Below, in pieces: positions 1 to 7,671 of a stretch of DNA of 42,899 nt. Origin of the DNA: Bacteroidota bacterium (GTDB lineage Bacteria; Bacteroidota; Bacteroidia; Bacteroidales; JAAUTT01); NCBI GenBank assembly GCA_023429135.1, contig JAEYWD010000072.1, forward strand, positions 1-42,899, read 5' to 3'. The notes under the pieces were generated by a model. The model ran no database searches, was not told the origin of the DNA, and saw nothing but the letters and a program-made list of their open reading frames with translations. The stretch's first letter is position 1, and the number at the start of each line of letters is the position of its first letter. The position numbers and the translations under genes are program-made.

Positions 1-188
1 GTTACCCGGAAAGACAGGCCTTATATCCGGTTTCTGTTCGTCTTATCAAACTTTTGCTTTCAGCTGCCTTCAGATCCCAGGTCACCCTGAGCACCCTTGC
101 TTTGCGCTAAAGAATTCCGGTCATCACGGCTCCTTCGGGACTTGGGATTTCTCCCGCACCCTTTAGAATTGCAACATGCCCGGCACAC
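1..188 (-). mobile_element. group II intron, 5' end (domain I), running off the left edge
   Basis: Read on the minus strand from 188 leftwards, the sequence opens with GTGTGCCGGGCATG, which fits the GUGYG start of bacterial group II introns. It continues with the GGGTG, AAGTCC, AAGCAAGGGTG and TCTGAAGG blocks that I recognise from the 5' domain I of Bacteroidetes/Firmicutes group II introns. The maturase ORF and the 3' end would lie beyond position 1, so intactness cannot be judged. On the same strand, the presumed 5' exon ends with a 7-bp hairpin (213-197) followed by eight bases before the splice site. The family call rests on remembered consensus; I cannot assign a subclass. It could also be a remnant. 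Confidence 0.6.
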
Positions 189-196
189 TAAACATG

Positions 197-213
197 TAAT
201 CCCTCTGGGATTA
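197..213. repeat. short hairpin beside the intron 5' boundary
   Basis: TAATCCC (197-203), loop TCT, GGGATTA (207-213) form a perfect 7-bp stem. It lies eight bases from the proposed intron boundary and 30 bases upstream of the broken transposase. It could be the hairpin part of an intron target, as some group II introns choose terminator-like hairpins, or a REP-type element of the transposase. The sequence alone does not decide. Confidence 0.5.
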
Positions 214-242
214 AGATAAATACAACCTTTAAACGACTAAAG

Positions 243-707
243 ATGGCAGATACTTTTTAACAAATTTACATCCATTCAGTTTTTGCTGTACAAAACCGAA
301 ATTCTCTTATTCAACCCGCCTGGGAGGAAGAATTATTCAAATACATTACCGGGATTATACAAAATAAAGGTCAAAAAATGCTGACCATTAACGGCACATC
401 AGACCATGTTTATTTTTTAATTGGAATGAAGCCTACCTGCTGTTTATCCGATTTGATGAGAGAAATAAAAAAGTCATCAAATACATTCATTAAAGAAAAA
501 AAACTTACCCAATTCAACTTTCAATGGCAGGAAGGTTTCGGGGCATTTTCTTATAGCCATTCACAGTTAACAGATGTAATTCAGTACATTGAAAAGCAAA
601 AAGAGCATCATAAAAAGAGAACATTTAAGGAAGAGTATCTTGCTTTCTTAAATGCCTTTGAAATAGAATTTAAAAATGAGTATTTGTTCAAATGGATTTA
701 TGAATGA
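243..707 (+). pseudogene. IS200-like / REP-associated tyrosine transposase, broken by an early stop
   Basis: An in-frame ATG at 243 starts MADTF, meets TAA at 258-260, then continues QIYIHSVFAVQNR and stays open to 707. This restores the expected N-terminus of a Y1 (IS200/RAYT-type) transposase of about 154 residues. The rest matches the family I recognise: a DH-x-(H) block, WQEGFGAFSYS, then YIEKQKEHH and an EEY/FEIE tail. The second histidine of the HUH metal site appears as Tyr (DHVYFL instead of DHVHFL), which would impair catalysis independently of the stop. The candidate catalytic Tyr in the AFSYS segment remains. An ATG at 378 could start a 109-residue fragment but would lose the first strand. 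Intact homologues would nick single-stranded DNA at palindromic ends. Probably a decaying domesticated transposase, with REP-like palindromes just downstream. Confidence 0.8.
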
Positions 708-791
708 AACCAACCTGTGCAGGATCGCTCTATCAAGCTTCAAATTTCAATAATTATAAATAGTCTCATAAATTAATGAAGTTTGTATTCC

Positions 792-808
792 CGACTTCGG
801 AGAAGTCG
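792..808. repeat. REP-like hairpin 1
   Basis: CGACTTC (792-798), loop GGA, GAAGTCG (802-808) form a perfect 7-bp stem in the convergent gap between the transposase remnant and the eight-PAS kinase. With the second palindrome 35 bases further on, it resembles the paired palindromes that flank RAYT genes. It may also help end transcription of the kinase gene, whose stop lies at 903. Confidence 0.55.
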
Positions 809-843
809 TATGTTTATAGAAATAATGTATTGACGATAAGATA

Positions 844-861
844 CGACCCTGGCCAGGGTCG
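844..861. repeat. REP-like perfect 18-bp palindrome
   Basis: CGACCCTGG followed at once by CCAGGGTCG is a perfect palindrome, much more GC-rich than its surroundings. A short GTATGT/ACATAC pair brackets it together with the 792-808 hairpin. A degenerate TAATCCC-type element (about 891-904) follows. Whether identical copies occur elsewhere in the genome cannot be seen here, so the REP label is an inference from form and from the neighbouring transposase. Confidence 0.55.
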
Positions 862-902
862 CACATACCCCACCTTTACTTAACAAATAATCCCTTAGGG
901 GC

Positions 903-3900
903 TTAAAAAAATTCTCCCTCACTACTCAATCTGGTTTTTTCCAGTGTAAAAAAGAATGTTGTGCCTTTGCCAATACCTTCCGAATGGAACCAGATAACTC
1001 CTCCGTGGACTTCTACAATGCGTTTTATTAACGCAAGGCCAATGCCTGTACCCTCGGTGCTTACATCCAGCTTTTCGAATAATCCGAATATTTTGTGATG
1101 ATACTTGGGATCAATCCCCAGACCGTTATCCCTTACAAACAAAACAACCTGGTTATCCTTATCTGTAAAAGAACCAATCTCGACTTGAGGCTGGGGCTGG
1201 TTTCCTGTAAATTTTGCGGCATTGTCGAGCAAATTCTGATAGAGTTGTATCAAACGTTCGCTATGTCCATAGAGCATAACCGATGGACCTGTAAAGCTAA
1301 CCAGAACATTCTTCTGTGACAAACGGCCTGCTACCATTTCCATAGCCGATCGGACAATTTCTTTCAAACTTACATACGTTTTCGGGATTTCTTTCCGCCC
1401 AATTCTCGATAGTTCCAATAACTCATCAAGAAGTTTCCCCATGCGGTCCACCGCATTCTGGATAAAGGTAATATCTTTATTCTGCGCTTCGGTATCGTTT
1501 GCTGCTATATCTTCCTTTAAAAAGGATGTGAAGGATTTAATTGTTACCAGAGGACTTTTTAAATCGTGCGAAACAGTGTAGATAAACCTCGTTAGTTCAT
1601 CATTTTTTTGCTTAAGCTCCTGTTCAACTCTTTTCTGCTCGGTGATATCTTCCAGCACTGTAGCAAACTGACCTTTTTTTGGGGAAATTACATTTACGAC
1701 AAAATACCGGTTTAACGTTGAAAGGTTGGCTTCGAATTTAAGTGGCTCACGGGTTTGGGCTACATGTATAAAATTTTGGCGGTTCGTGTTCTCGCTGTTT
1801 TCGAAAAGGTTAAGAGCATCCAGCTCAGAATTGGGGGATGTGGATTCCTTGAATGCAGGATTTGCATCAATTACTCTGATTTCTGCTTGTTGTTCGGCTT
1901 CTTCATCAATTTCGTACAAAGCCACTCCTTCGGTAATATTTTCGAATAACGACCGGAACTTCTCTTCGCTTTCTTTTACAGCTTCTTCAGCATTTTTACG
2001 ATCGGTAATATCGGCTACAATGCCCGACATACGCAATGGTTTCCCTTCTGCACTGTATTTTACCCGTCCGCGGGGTCCAATCCAACGAACTGAACCATCG
2101 GGCCACACAATTTTAGCGTCATACTCCAACATGCCTGTTTCGATGGCACGGGCAACTGCGTCGCGCACTGTTTTATGATATTCTGGCAGAATATGCTTAA
2201 CGGAAATTTCGTACGACCACACCGGTTGGGGCTCAGTGTATCCAAATATTTGATCATGCCGCAGAGAATGAATTGCAACACCGGTTTCGATATCAAAATC
2301 CCATGTACCAAGGTCGGCGGCCTCAATTACTGTACGGTAACGTTCTTCACTTTTTTGAAGTTCTTCCATTATTCTTCTTCTTTCGGTTATGTCCTGCCAT
2401 CCCATAACTGCGCCCGTGATATTCCCATCGATATTTCTGATCGGAGCCGACTGGCACAAAATCGGTACCATAGTGCCATTGTTAATAATGATGAACCACT
2501 CTTCATTTTTAATAACTTCTCCGGATTTTACCGATCGGTATAATGGCAATTCGTGGGTTTGAGCCGGTGTAACGCCGTCCATATGATAAACTTTCCATTT
2601 TGCAGCATGCTCTGGGGCCGGAATACCCAAACTTTCTTCAGCAGGCATTCCTGTTAGCTCTTCGCCGTACTTACTTATCATCCGGATGGTAACATCAGGA
2701 GCATCGGCAATGGTAATTCCCATGGGAACATATTTCATTAAAGCCGTAAGAATATTCTTTCCTTGTTCGGCTATCTTAAGGGTTTCCTTAAGTTTTTCTT
2801 CGGTATTTTTCCGCTCCGAAATATCTTTTACAGTACCGATAGAACGAATGTATTCACCACGTTCATTGCGGATAGCCGATATTGAAATGTGCACCCAAAG
2901 CAGGTTCCCGTCTTTTTTTGAATATCGTTTTTCATAATTCAATATGTTTGTTTCGCCTTTTGAAACAGTTTCATATAAATATTTGGTGTGTTCCCTGTCT
3001 TCGGATGCTGTAATTTCCAGAATTGATTTATTTAGCAATTCCTCCGTGGTGTAGCCAAGAATTTCGCAAACCCGGTCGTTAACCATAATGAACCGGTTTT
3101 GATTGTCGAGTTCGACGATACCAATGGCAGCATTATCGAAGATACCTTTTAATCGTTGCTCGTTTTTCCGGAGACTTTCTTCACTTTGAATTTTCTCGTC
3201 AATATCGGTACTTGTCCCGAACCACATAGTGATTTTGCCCTTATTGTCAAATACAGGAACCATCCGGGTAAGAAACCACCGGTATTCTCCGGTTTTACTG
3301 CGCATCTGGTAAGTTTCTTCCCATACATTTCCATTTTGAACAGAGTTCAGGTAATTATCGAATATATGGCTGCTCTGATCGGGATGATTCACCAGCAGAT
3401 GGCCGCCATTTTGCATTTGATCAAGATTAATACCTGTATAATCGTACCAGCGCTTATTAAACCAAACCGGCATACCGGCAGGATCCGAAATCCATACCAT
3501 TTGGGAAATATTGTCGGCCAGCAGCCGAAGTCTTTCCTCACTTTCGCGGAGGGCCTGCTCTGTCTTCTTCCTTTCAGAGATATCTTCAATTGTTCCAATC
3601 GAATTGAGATGTTTACCACTGGAGTCGTAAACCCCTGAAACTGTAACATGGACCCATATGGCAGAACCATCCCGTTTGATGTAACGTTTTTCGTAGTCGT
3701 GAACTTTTACTTCTCCTTTATGGATCTTATCATTAATAACATCGCTTTCGCTCCTGTCTTCGGGAGCTGTTATGTCATGAACATTTTTACCAAGAAGCTC
3801 AGATTTTTCGAATTCCAGCATTTCGCAAATCCTGTTATTAGCATTGATAAACATGTCTTGCGGGTCTACTTCAACTATGCCAATGGCAGCATTATTAAAG

Positions 3901-4856
3901 GTTGCACGCAGACGCTGTTCGTTCTCCTTTAGTGTGGCTTCAGCTTGTTTACGTTCCCTTATATCAATTCCAATCCCTATTTGAACACCATTTTCCAGCA
4001 GTATATTTGCCCAGGAGCTCATCAGTTTTGTACCACTTTTTGTGGTCATTTCCCATTCTTTCCAGCCCGACTCAAGCGATTGCATATATTCGACCACTTC
4101 CTGGCGGTAGACAGGATCAGGATATACCTTTTCGATAAAGTTTCCATCAGCAGCATCATCTTCGGTCCAACCGGTGAGTCTTTTTAATTCGGTGTTAAAC
4201 CTGAAATTCTGAAGCATTGGATCGTAAATCGTAATCATAACCGGGATATTGTTAAAAATTCCTTCGAACAATTCACGTTCACGTGCCAGCTTTTCTTCGG
4301 TTCGTTTTATTCCCGAAATATCGTTACCAATGGCGAGAATCTCCGAAAAATCACCTTGCTCGTCGGTAATAACCCTGTTGGCCCAGTTCACCCAAACATG
4401 CTCTCCATTTTTTCGTATGTTTTCATTTTCGAATTGCAAATAATTCTCCGGTGAACTAATAATATCCTCTACCAGATTACTTAAAATCCTTCCCGAATTT
4501 TCGGTTAAAGGAATTAACATCCGCACGTCGCTACCAATCATTTCACTGTAACTGTAACCGAAAAACCGAAGAGCATATTCGTTCGCGTAAAGCAAGGTAC
4601 CGTTCATATCCCATCGTATAATAATACTATTGGCCGATTCGACCAATTGACGGTAAAGCTTTTCACTTCTTTTTAGATCTTCAGGAGAAATACCAGAGGA
4701 GGTATTGTCCGAATCGCCCGGAGAAGAAGAAAAACCGGATGCGCTAATCTGAATGTTATGTTCGCTGTAAAGGTCGTCCAGCTCTTTCTGAAGCTTTAGG
4801 ATATCCTTCTTTATCTCTGAAATCTTAATTTCGTGTGATTTTTCGCGCAATTTCAT
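903..4856 (-). CDS. soluble sensor histidine kinase with eight PAS domains
   Basis: This 1317-residue kinase has no membrane segment or signal peptide. Residues 1-35 form a charged coiled coil. Eight PAS units follow (roughly 62-185, 186-305, 310-435, 440-565, 568-690, 705-830, 833-955, 958-1075), most ending in a PAC-type DI(S/T)E/DRK linker. HisKA has the H-box SHDLKSP with phospho-acceptor His1097. HATPase_c shows the N-box NLLDNAAKF (about 1208), DNGLGID (about 1243) and GTGIGLAL (about 1269). No receiver domain is attached and no response regulator lies nearby, so it is an orphan cytoplasmic sensor that would pass phosphate to an unlinked partner. PAS3 and PAS5 are close copies (both with NAAIGIVE and an ED(R) motif), which suggests internal duplication. 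Ligands and cofactors cannot be read from the sequence. Confidence 0.93.
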   Translation of the reverse strand: MKLREKSHEIKISEIKKDILKLQKELDDLYSEHNIQISASGFSSSPGDSDNTSSGISPEDLKRSEKLYRQLVESANSIIIRWDMNGTLLYANEYALRFFGYSYSEMIGSDVRMLIPLTENSGRILSNLVEDIISSPENYLQFENENIRKNGEHVWVNWANRVITDEQGDFSEILAIGNDISGIKRTEEKLARERELFEGIFNNIPVMITIYDPMLQNFRFNTELKRLTGWTEDDAADGNFIEKVYPDPVYRQEVVEYMQSLESGWKEWEMTTKSGTKLMSSWANILLENGVQIGIGIDIRERKQAEATLKENEQRLRATFNNAAIGIVEVDPQDMFINANNRICEMLEFEKSELLGKNVHDITAPEDRSESDVINDKIHKGEVKVHDYEKRYIKRDGSAIWVHVTVSGVYDSSGKHLNSIGTIEDISERKKTEQALRESEERLRLLADNISQMVWISDPAGMPVWFNKRWYDYTGINLDQMQNGGHLLVNHPDQSSHIFDNYLNSVQNGNVWEETYQMRSKTGEYRWFLTRMVPVFDNKGKITMWFGTSTDIDEKIQSEESLRKNEQRLKGIFDNAAIGIVELDNQNRFIMVNDRVCEILGYTTEELLNKSILEITASEDREHTKYLYETVSKGETNILNYEKRYSKKDGNLLWVHISISAIRNERGEYIRSIGTVKDISERKNTEEKLKETLKIAEQGKNILTALMKYVPMGITIADAPDVTIRMISKYGEELTGMPAEESLGIPAPEHAAKWKVYHMDGVTPAQTHELPLYRSVKSGEVIKNEEWFIIINNGTMVPILCQSAPIRNIDGNITGAVMGWQDITERRRIMEELQKSEERYRTVIEAADLGTWDFDIETGVAIHSLRHDQIFGYTEPQPVWSYEISVKHILPEYHKTVRDAVARAIETGMLEYDAKIVWPDGSVRWIGPRGRVKYSAEGKPLRMSGIVADITDRKNAEEAVKESEEKFRSLFENITEGVALYEIDEEAEQQAEIRVIDANPAFKESTSPNSELDALNLFENSENTNRQNFIHVAQTREPLKFEANLSTLNRYFVVNVISPKKGQFATVLEDITEQKRVEQELKQKNDELTRFIYTVSHDLKSPLVTIKSFTSFLKEDIAANDTEAQNKDITFIQNAVDRMGKLLDELLELSRIGRKEIPKTYVSLKEIVRSAMEMVAGRLSQKNVLVSFTGPSVMLYGHSERLIQLYQNLLDNAAKFTGNQPQPQVEIGSFTDKDNQVVLFVRDNGLGIDPKYHHKIFGLFEKLDVSTEGTGIGLALIKRIVEVHGGVIWFHSEGIGKGTTFFFTLEKTRLSSEGEFF

Positions 4857-4978
4857 AAATCTGGCGTTTGGAGTGATTTAGGTCGAATATCTGATTTTCT
4901 TATATAACCAACTACTTTTAAATTTGTCAAAGTTGTAATCAAAATGATTTGTTTTTACCTATATAATAGTTTTATCAA

Positions 4979-6409
4979 ATGGACATAATTGAAGCAGAAT
5001 ACAAACTTTTTAGAACGGTGGCCCGGGTTTTCTCTCCAGAATATAAGTTTGAAGAATCATGGATGATAACAGGTATGTGGCGTGAAGCGAGCGAAAAAAT
5101 AATACAATTATTAAGAAACAAGGTCAGTTTAACTCCTTTTTTCCTCAGACAGGCAGGAATTCCTTCGTTTGGTTTTCCTTTTAAAACAGCATATGTTTCG
5201 TACCGGGAAAGTATTGCCGATAAGCATGCGACGTATTACCAGCAAAGATTTCATGCAACCGAAGTAGATGAAATTATAACACTGAGAAAATATCTTTTTG
5301 GTGAAGATGCAAATTTCAGCGCTGTTCACAGGAATTACAACCTGCTGAATACTTTTAATTTACGGCATTTACTCAACGAAGAAGTTATAAAACTATCGAA
5401 TGGCGAAACACGAAAAGCAACTATTTTAAAAGCTTTGTTATCGAATCCGCAAGTACTTATTCTCGATAATCCGTTCGCAGGCATCGATCAGAACACTGTA
5501 CCTGAACTCGATAAACTCCTGCATCATCTGGTGGCCGATGGATTAAACCTAATTCTGCTAGGCAATTCAGAAGTTCCTGCTCTGGTTGCGCATGTTTTAT
5601 GGATAAATTCTCCCGAAGAAGTGGAAGTTTTTTCACCCAGGGAATACAAAGCAAAGTTAAGAACAGCAAAAGCTGATCAAAATCTGCTTTTTAATATTGA
5701 ACTACCGGCTGTTACCGGAATAAGTTCCGAAGATATTGTTAAACTCAACAAAGTTTCGGTAAGTTATGGCGAAAAACATGTGCTAAAAAATATCGATTGG
5801 TGTATTAAATCCGGAGAAAAATGGATTTTAAAAGGCAACAATGGAGCTGGTAAATCGACCTTACTGAGCTTAATTTATGCGGATCACCCTCAGTCGTACG
5901 CTAATGATATTGAACTATTTGGCAGGAAAAGAGGCAGCGGTGAATCCATTTGGGACATTAAGGAGAAAATGTCGCTTTATTCGCCTGAGTTGTGTCATTA
6001 TTTCGACAAGTCTGTAACCTGCAGGGAAGCGCTTTTTAGCGGAATCTATTTTCACCCTTTTAAAAAGGGAATAAAAAATAAGGAACTTGAGGACTTTGCT
6101 CAAAAGCTCTTTCTTTTGTTTTTCAGCAAAGACCAGCTCGATATTCCTCTTAACCATTTATCGGGTGTTCATCAACGTTTGGTTTTGTTTTTACGAACGC
6201 TGGCATGTAATGCACCTTTGATACTACTTGATGAACCTTTTCAGGGATTTGATGCTGAATTGACTGCAAAATGCAAACAACTCACTGAGGTTTGCTGCCG
6301 GGATAAAACTTTAATATTTGTAAGTCACAATCCGGATGATTTGCCGGGGTTTATTAGCCGGATTTTCAGGCTGGAGAGCGGTAAAGGTAAAATAGGTTTT
6401 AGGCCGTAG
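4979..6409 (+). CDS. ModF-like tandem ABC ATPase with a degenerate first half
   Basis: A 476-residue soluble protein with two ABC ATPase halves and no membrane domain, arranged as in ModF/PhrA-type proteins. Half 2 is canonical at the nucleotide site: Walker A GNNGAGKST (286-294), Walker B LILLDE (414-419) and H-loop His450, with a weak signature LSGVHQ (394-399). Half 1 has a good signature LSNGE (139-143). It lacks a recognisable Walker A: the region around 28-45 reads TGMWREASEK where GPNGSGKST-like residues would sit. Its Walker B glutamate is Asn (LILDN, 159-164). The pattern predicts one competent composite site (half 2 Walker motifs with half 1 signature) and one dead site. Substrate and partner are unknown. 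ModF suggests molybdate-linked functions, but no mod genes are near. It ends 17 bases from the convergent gene at 6427. Confidence 0.85.
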   Translation: MDIIEAEYKLFRTVARVFSPEYKFEESWMITGMWREASEKIIQLLRNKVSLTPFFLRQAGIPSFGFPFKTAYVSYRESIADKHATYYQQRFHATEVDEIITLRKYLFGEDANFSAVHRNYNLLNTFNLRHLLNEEVIKLSNGETRKATILKALLSNPQVLILDNPFAGIDQNTVPELDKLLHHLVADGLNLILLGNSEVPALVAHVLWINSPEEVEVFSPREYKAKLRTAKADQNLLFNIELPAVTGISSEDIVKLNKVSVSYGEKHVLKNIDWCIKSGEKWILKGNNGAGKSTLLSLIYADHPQSYANDIELFGRKRGSGESIWDIKEKMSLYSPELCHYFDKSVTCREALFSGIYFHPFKKGIKNKELEDFAQKLFLLFFSKDQLDIPLNHLSGVHQRLVLFLRTLACNAPLILLDEPFQGFDAELTAKCKQLTEVCCRDKTLIFVSHNPDDLPGFISRIFRLESGKGKIGFRP

Positions 6410-6426
6410 GGAAATATAAACTCATA

Positions 6427-6711
6427 TTACAGAATCACTTTATTCGATTCCTGTAAAATCAATGGTTCTACCCAAATTATTTTATCATCCTTTTCCGATT
6501 CATATTTTCTGAAAATAAAATTCTCGGTTTTTGCTATGGAAAGATCGTCATTCAGCAAATCGAACTTAGCTTTTTTAAATTCGTCGAGGATTTTCTTTTC
6601 GATATTTGTATCAATCCGGGGATTAATATCAAGATCTACTCTTTCGGTGTTGTTATCGAGTGCTATAAATAACCCTCTTTCACAATTTTCAAAACATGCA
6701 TGAACTTCCAT
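6427..6711 (-). CDS. small acidic hypothetical protein
   Basis: A 94-residue protein beginning MEVHACFENC, with no signal peptide, membrane helix or motif I recognise. The composition is charged (many Lys, Glu, Asp), with alternating short hydrophobic stretches (GLFIALD, IIWVEPLIL) that suggest a small alpha/beta fold. It starts 15 bases after the stop of the 70-residue gene at 6727-6939 on the same strand, so the two are probably co-transcribed. It converges on the ABC ATPase with only 17 bases between stops and no evident terminator. Real coding is supported by the operon-like spacing and lack of a better overlapping frame, not by homology. Confidence 0.6.
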   Translation of the reverse strand: MEVHACFENCERGLFIALDNNTERVDLDINPRIDTNIEKKILDEFKKAKFDLLNDDLSIAKTENFIFRKYESEKDDKIIWVEPLILQESNKVIL

Positions 6712-6726
6712 GGCTTTAGTTTTAAG

Positions 6727-6939
6727 TTAACCTGAAATATAATCTTTAAATTCCCAGTAAACCTGATTCCCTTTGTAATCGGGAATAATGCTGCCTTCGT
6801 TAAAAATAAAGGTAATAGACGGGCAGTCCTGCACTTCCCATATTCCAGTAACTGGACACTTTTCGCCTGTTTTTGCTTTCATAACCACTTTTTCAAAAGA
6901 AGTCAAATAGTATTCCTTTAATTTTGGTTTATAAATCAC
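6727..6939 (-). CDS. small hypothetical protein with a GEKCPVTGIW motif
   Basis: A 70-residue protein with a striking centre, GEKCPVTGIW, followed by CPSITFIFNEGSIIP and YKGNQVYWEF, which suggests a small beta barrel or SH3-like fold. The only in-frame start is GTG at 6937-6939, as the frame is closed by TGA upstream with no ATG between. It is the first gene of a likely two-gene unit with 6427-6711. I have seen similar CPxTGxW proteins among short conserved hypotheticals but cannot name a function. Confidence 0.6.
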   Translation of the reverse strand: MIYKPKLKEYYLTSFEKVVMKAKTGEKCPVTGIWEVQDCPSITFIFNEGSIIPDYKGNQVYWEFKDYISG

Positions 6940-7209
6940 TTTGTAGGTACATTCAATAAATCAACAATATACAAACTGTAAAATTGGAATTAATTAATCT
7001 AAACGGTTCATCGCCAAATACGGTTCGTGGAAAAAATTCAACAGATCTTTAATTCTCAATAGTTATAGATATAAAAAACAACTCTTCCGTCAAGCTAAGT
7101 ACTTGATCCATGCTGCTAAATATATATTTCTCAGAAAACATAAAATTGGCAGACCTGTTGTCTTTTTACTGAACAATTAATTACTTCTTAAACTTAAAAC
7201 TTATTGATT
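6940..7209. other. intergenic region with divergent promoters expected
   Basis: This AT-rich gap of about 270 bases separates the divergent 6727-6939 gene (minus) and the Cys-rich protein at 7210 (plus), so it must hold both promoters. I found no convincing TTTG/TAnnTTTG pair, no operator-like repeat and no RNA-like structure. Confidence 0.5.
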
Positions 7210-7551
7210 ATGAGCCACGAAAATTATCAAAATTGCATTGACGCATGTCAGGAATGTGCTATAGAATGTCTTCATTGTGCAAATGCATGTTTGCAGGAAG
7301 AAAATGTAAAAATGATGGCCCACTGTATTAAGCTGGACCAGGAGTGTGCCCGGATTTGCAATTTAGCTGCCGAATTTATGGCCGGCGGAAGCGAATTTGT
7401 AAACGAAGTTTGTATGGTGTGTGCTAACATATGTGATGCCTGCGCCGAAGAATGCCGCAGCCATGCAGAGATGGAACATTGCCAGCGCTGCGCACAGGCT
7501 TGCAGCATGTGCGCAGAAGAATGCCGCAAAATGGTGCACCAATTTGCCTGA
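7210..7551 (+). CDS. four-helix-bundle copper-storage-type Cys-rich protein (DUF326)
   Basis: I start this 113-residue protein at ATG 7210 (MSHENYQNC) rather than the TTG two codons upstream. It has 19 cysteines in helical CxxxC and CxxC spacing (CIDACQECAIEC, CANICDACAEEC, CAQACSMCAEEC), plus several His and Met. This matches the DUF326/copper storage protein family, whose four-helix bundles line their core with Cys thiolates and hold many Cu(I) ions. There is no signal peptide, so it would be the cytosolic type (Csp3-like), buffering copper in the cytoplasm. No copper exporter or regulator lies beside it. A strong hairpin at 7599-7635 follows. Confidence 0.85.
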   Translation: MSHENYQNCIDACQECAIECLHCANACLQEENVKMMAHCIKLDQECARICNLAAEFMAGGSEFVNEVCMVCANICDACAEECRSHAEMEHCQRCAQACSMCAEECRKMVHQFA

Positions 7552-7598
7552 TTTTATGCCAAAAGCGTTGAAAGCGGTTACACAATCGTTATGTAAGA

Positions 7599-7635
7599 AG
7601 AAATAAGGTTCCCATAACGAAAGAACCTTATTTCT
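7599..7635. terminator. bidirectional hairpin terminator
   Basis: AGAAATAAGGTTC (7599-7611) and GAACCTTATTTCT (7623-7635) form a perfect 13-bp stem with an 11-base loop. It lies in the convergent gap between the copper-storage-type gene and the transducer gene ending at 7672. AT-rich flanks could act as the release tract on either strand. Confidence 0.75.
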
Positions 7636-7671
7636 AATTGTATCTGAGAAATCTTTACAGTCCTGTTTTTA

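Noticed and set aside
2060..2326. Minus-strand frame inside the PAS kinase
   Set aside because: Alternative frame of the PAS-coding region; no independent support.
1726..3932. Long plus-strand open frames opposite the eight-PAS kinase
   Set aside because: They lie wholly antisense to a gene with clear PAS and kinase motifs, and show no motifs of their own.
4919..4974. Promoter-like TAAATTTG and TAGTTTTA upstream of the ABC ATPase
   Set aside because: The first has no -33 partner; the second is only five bases from the start codon with a 15-base spacer.
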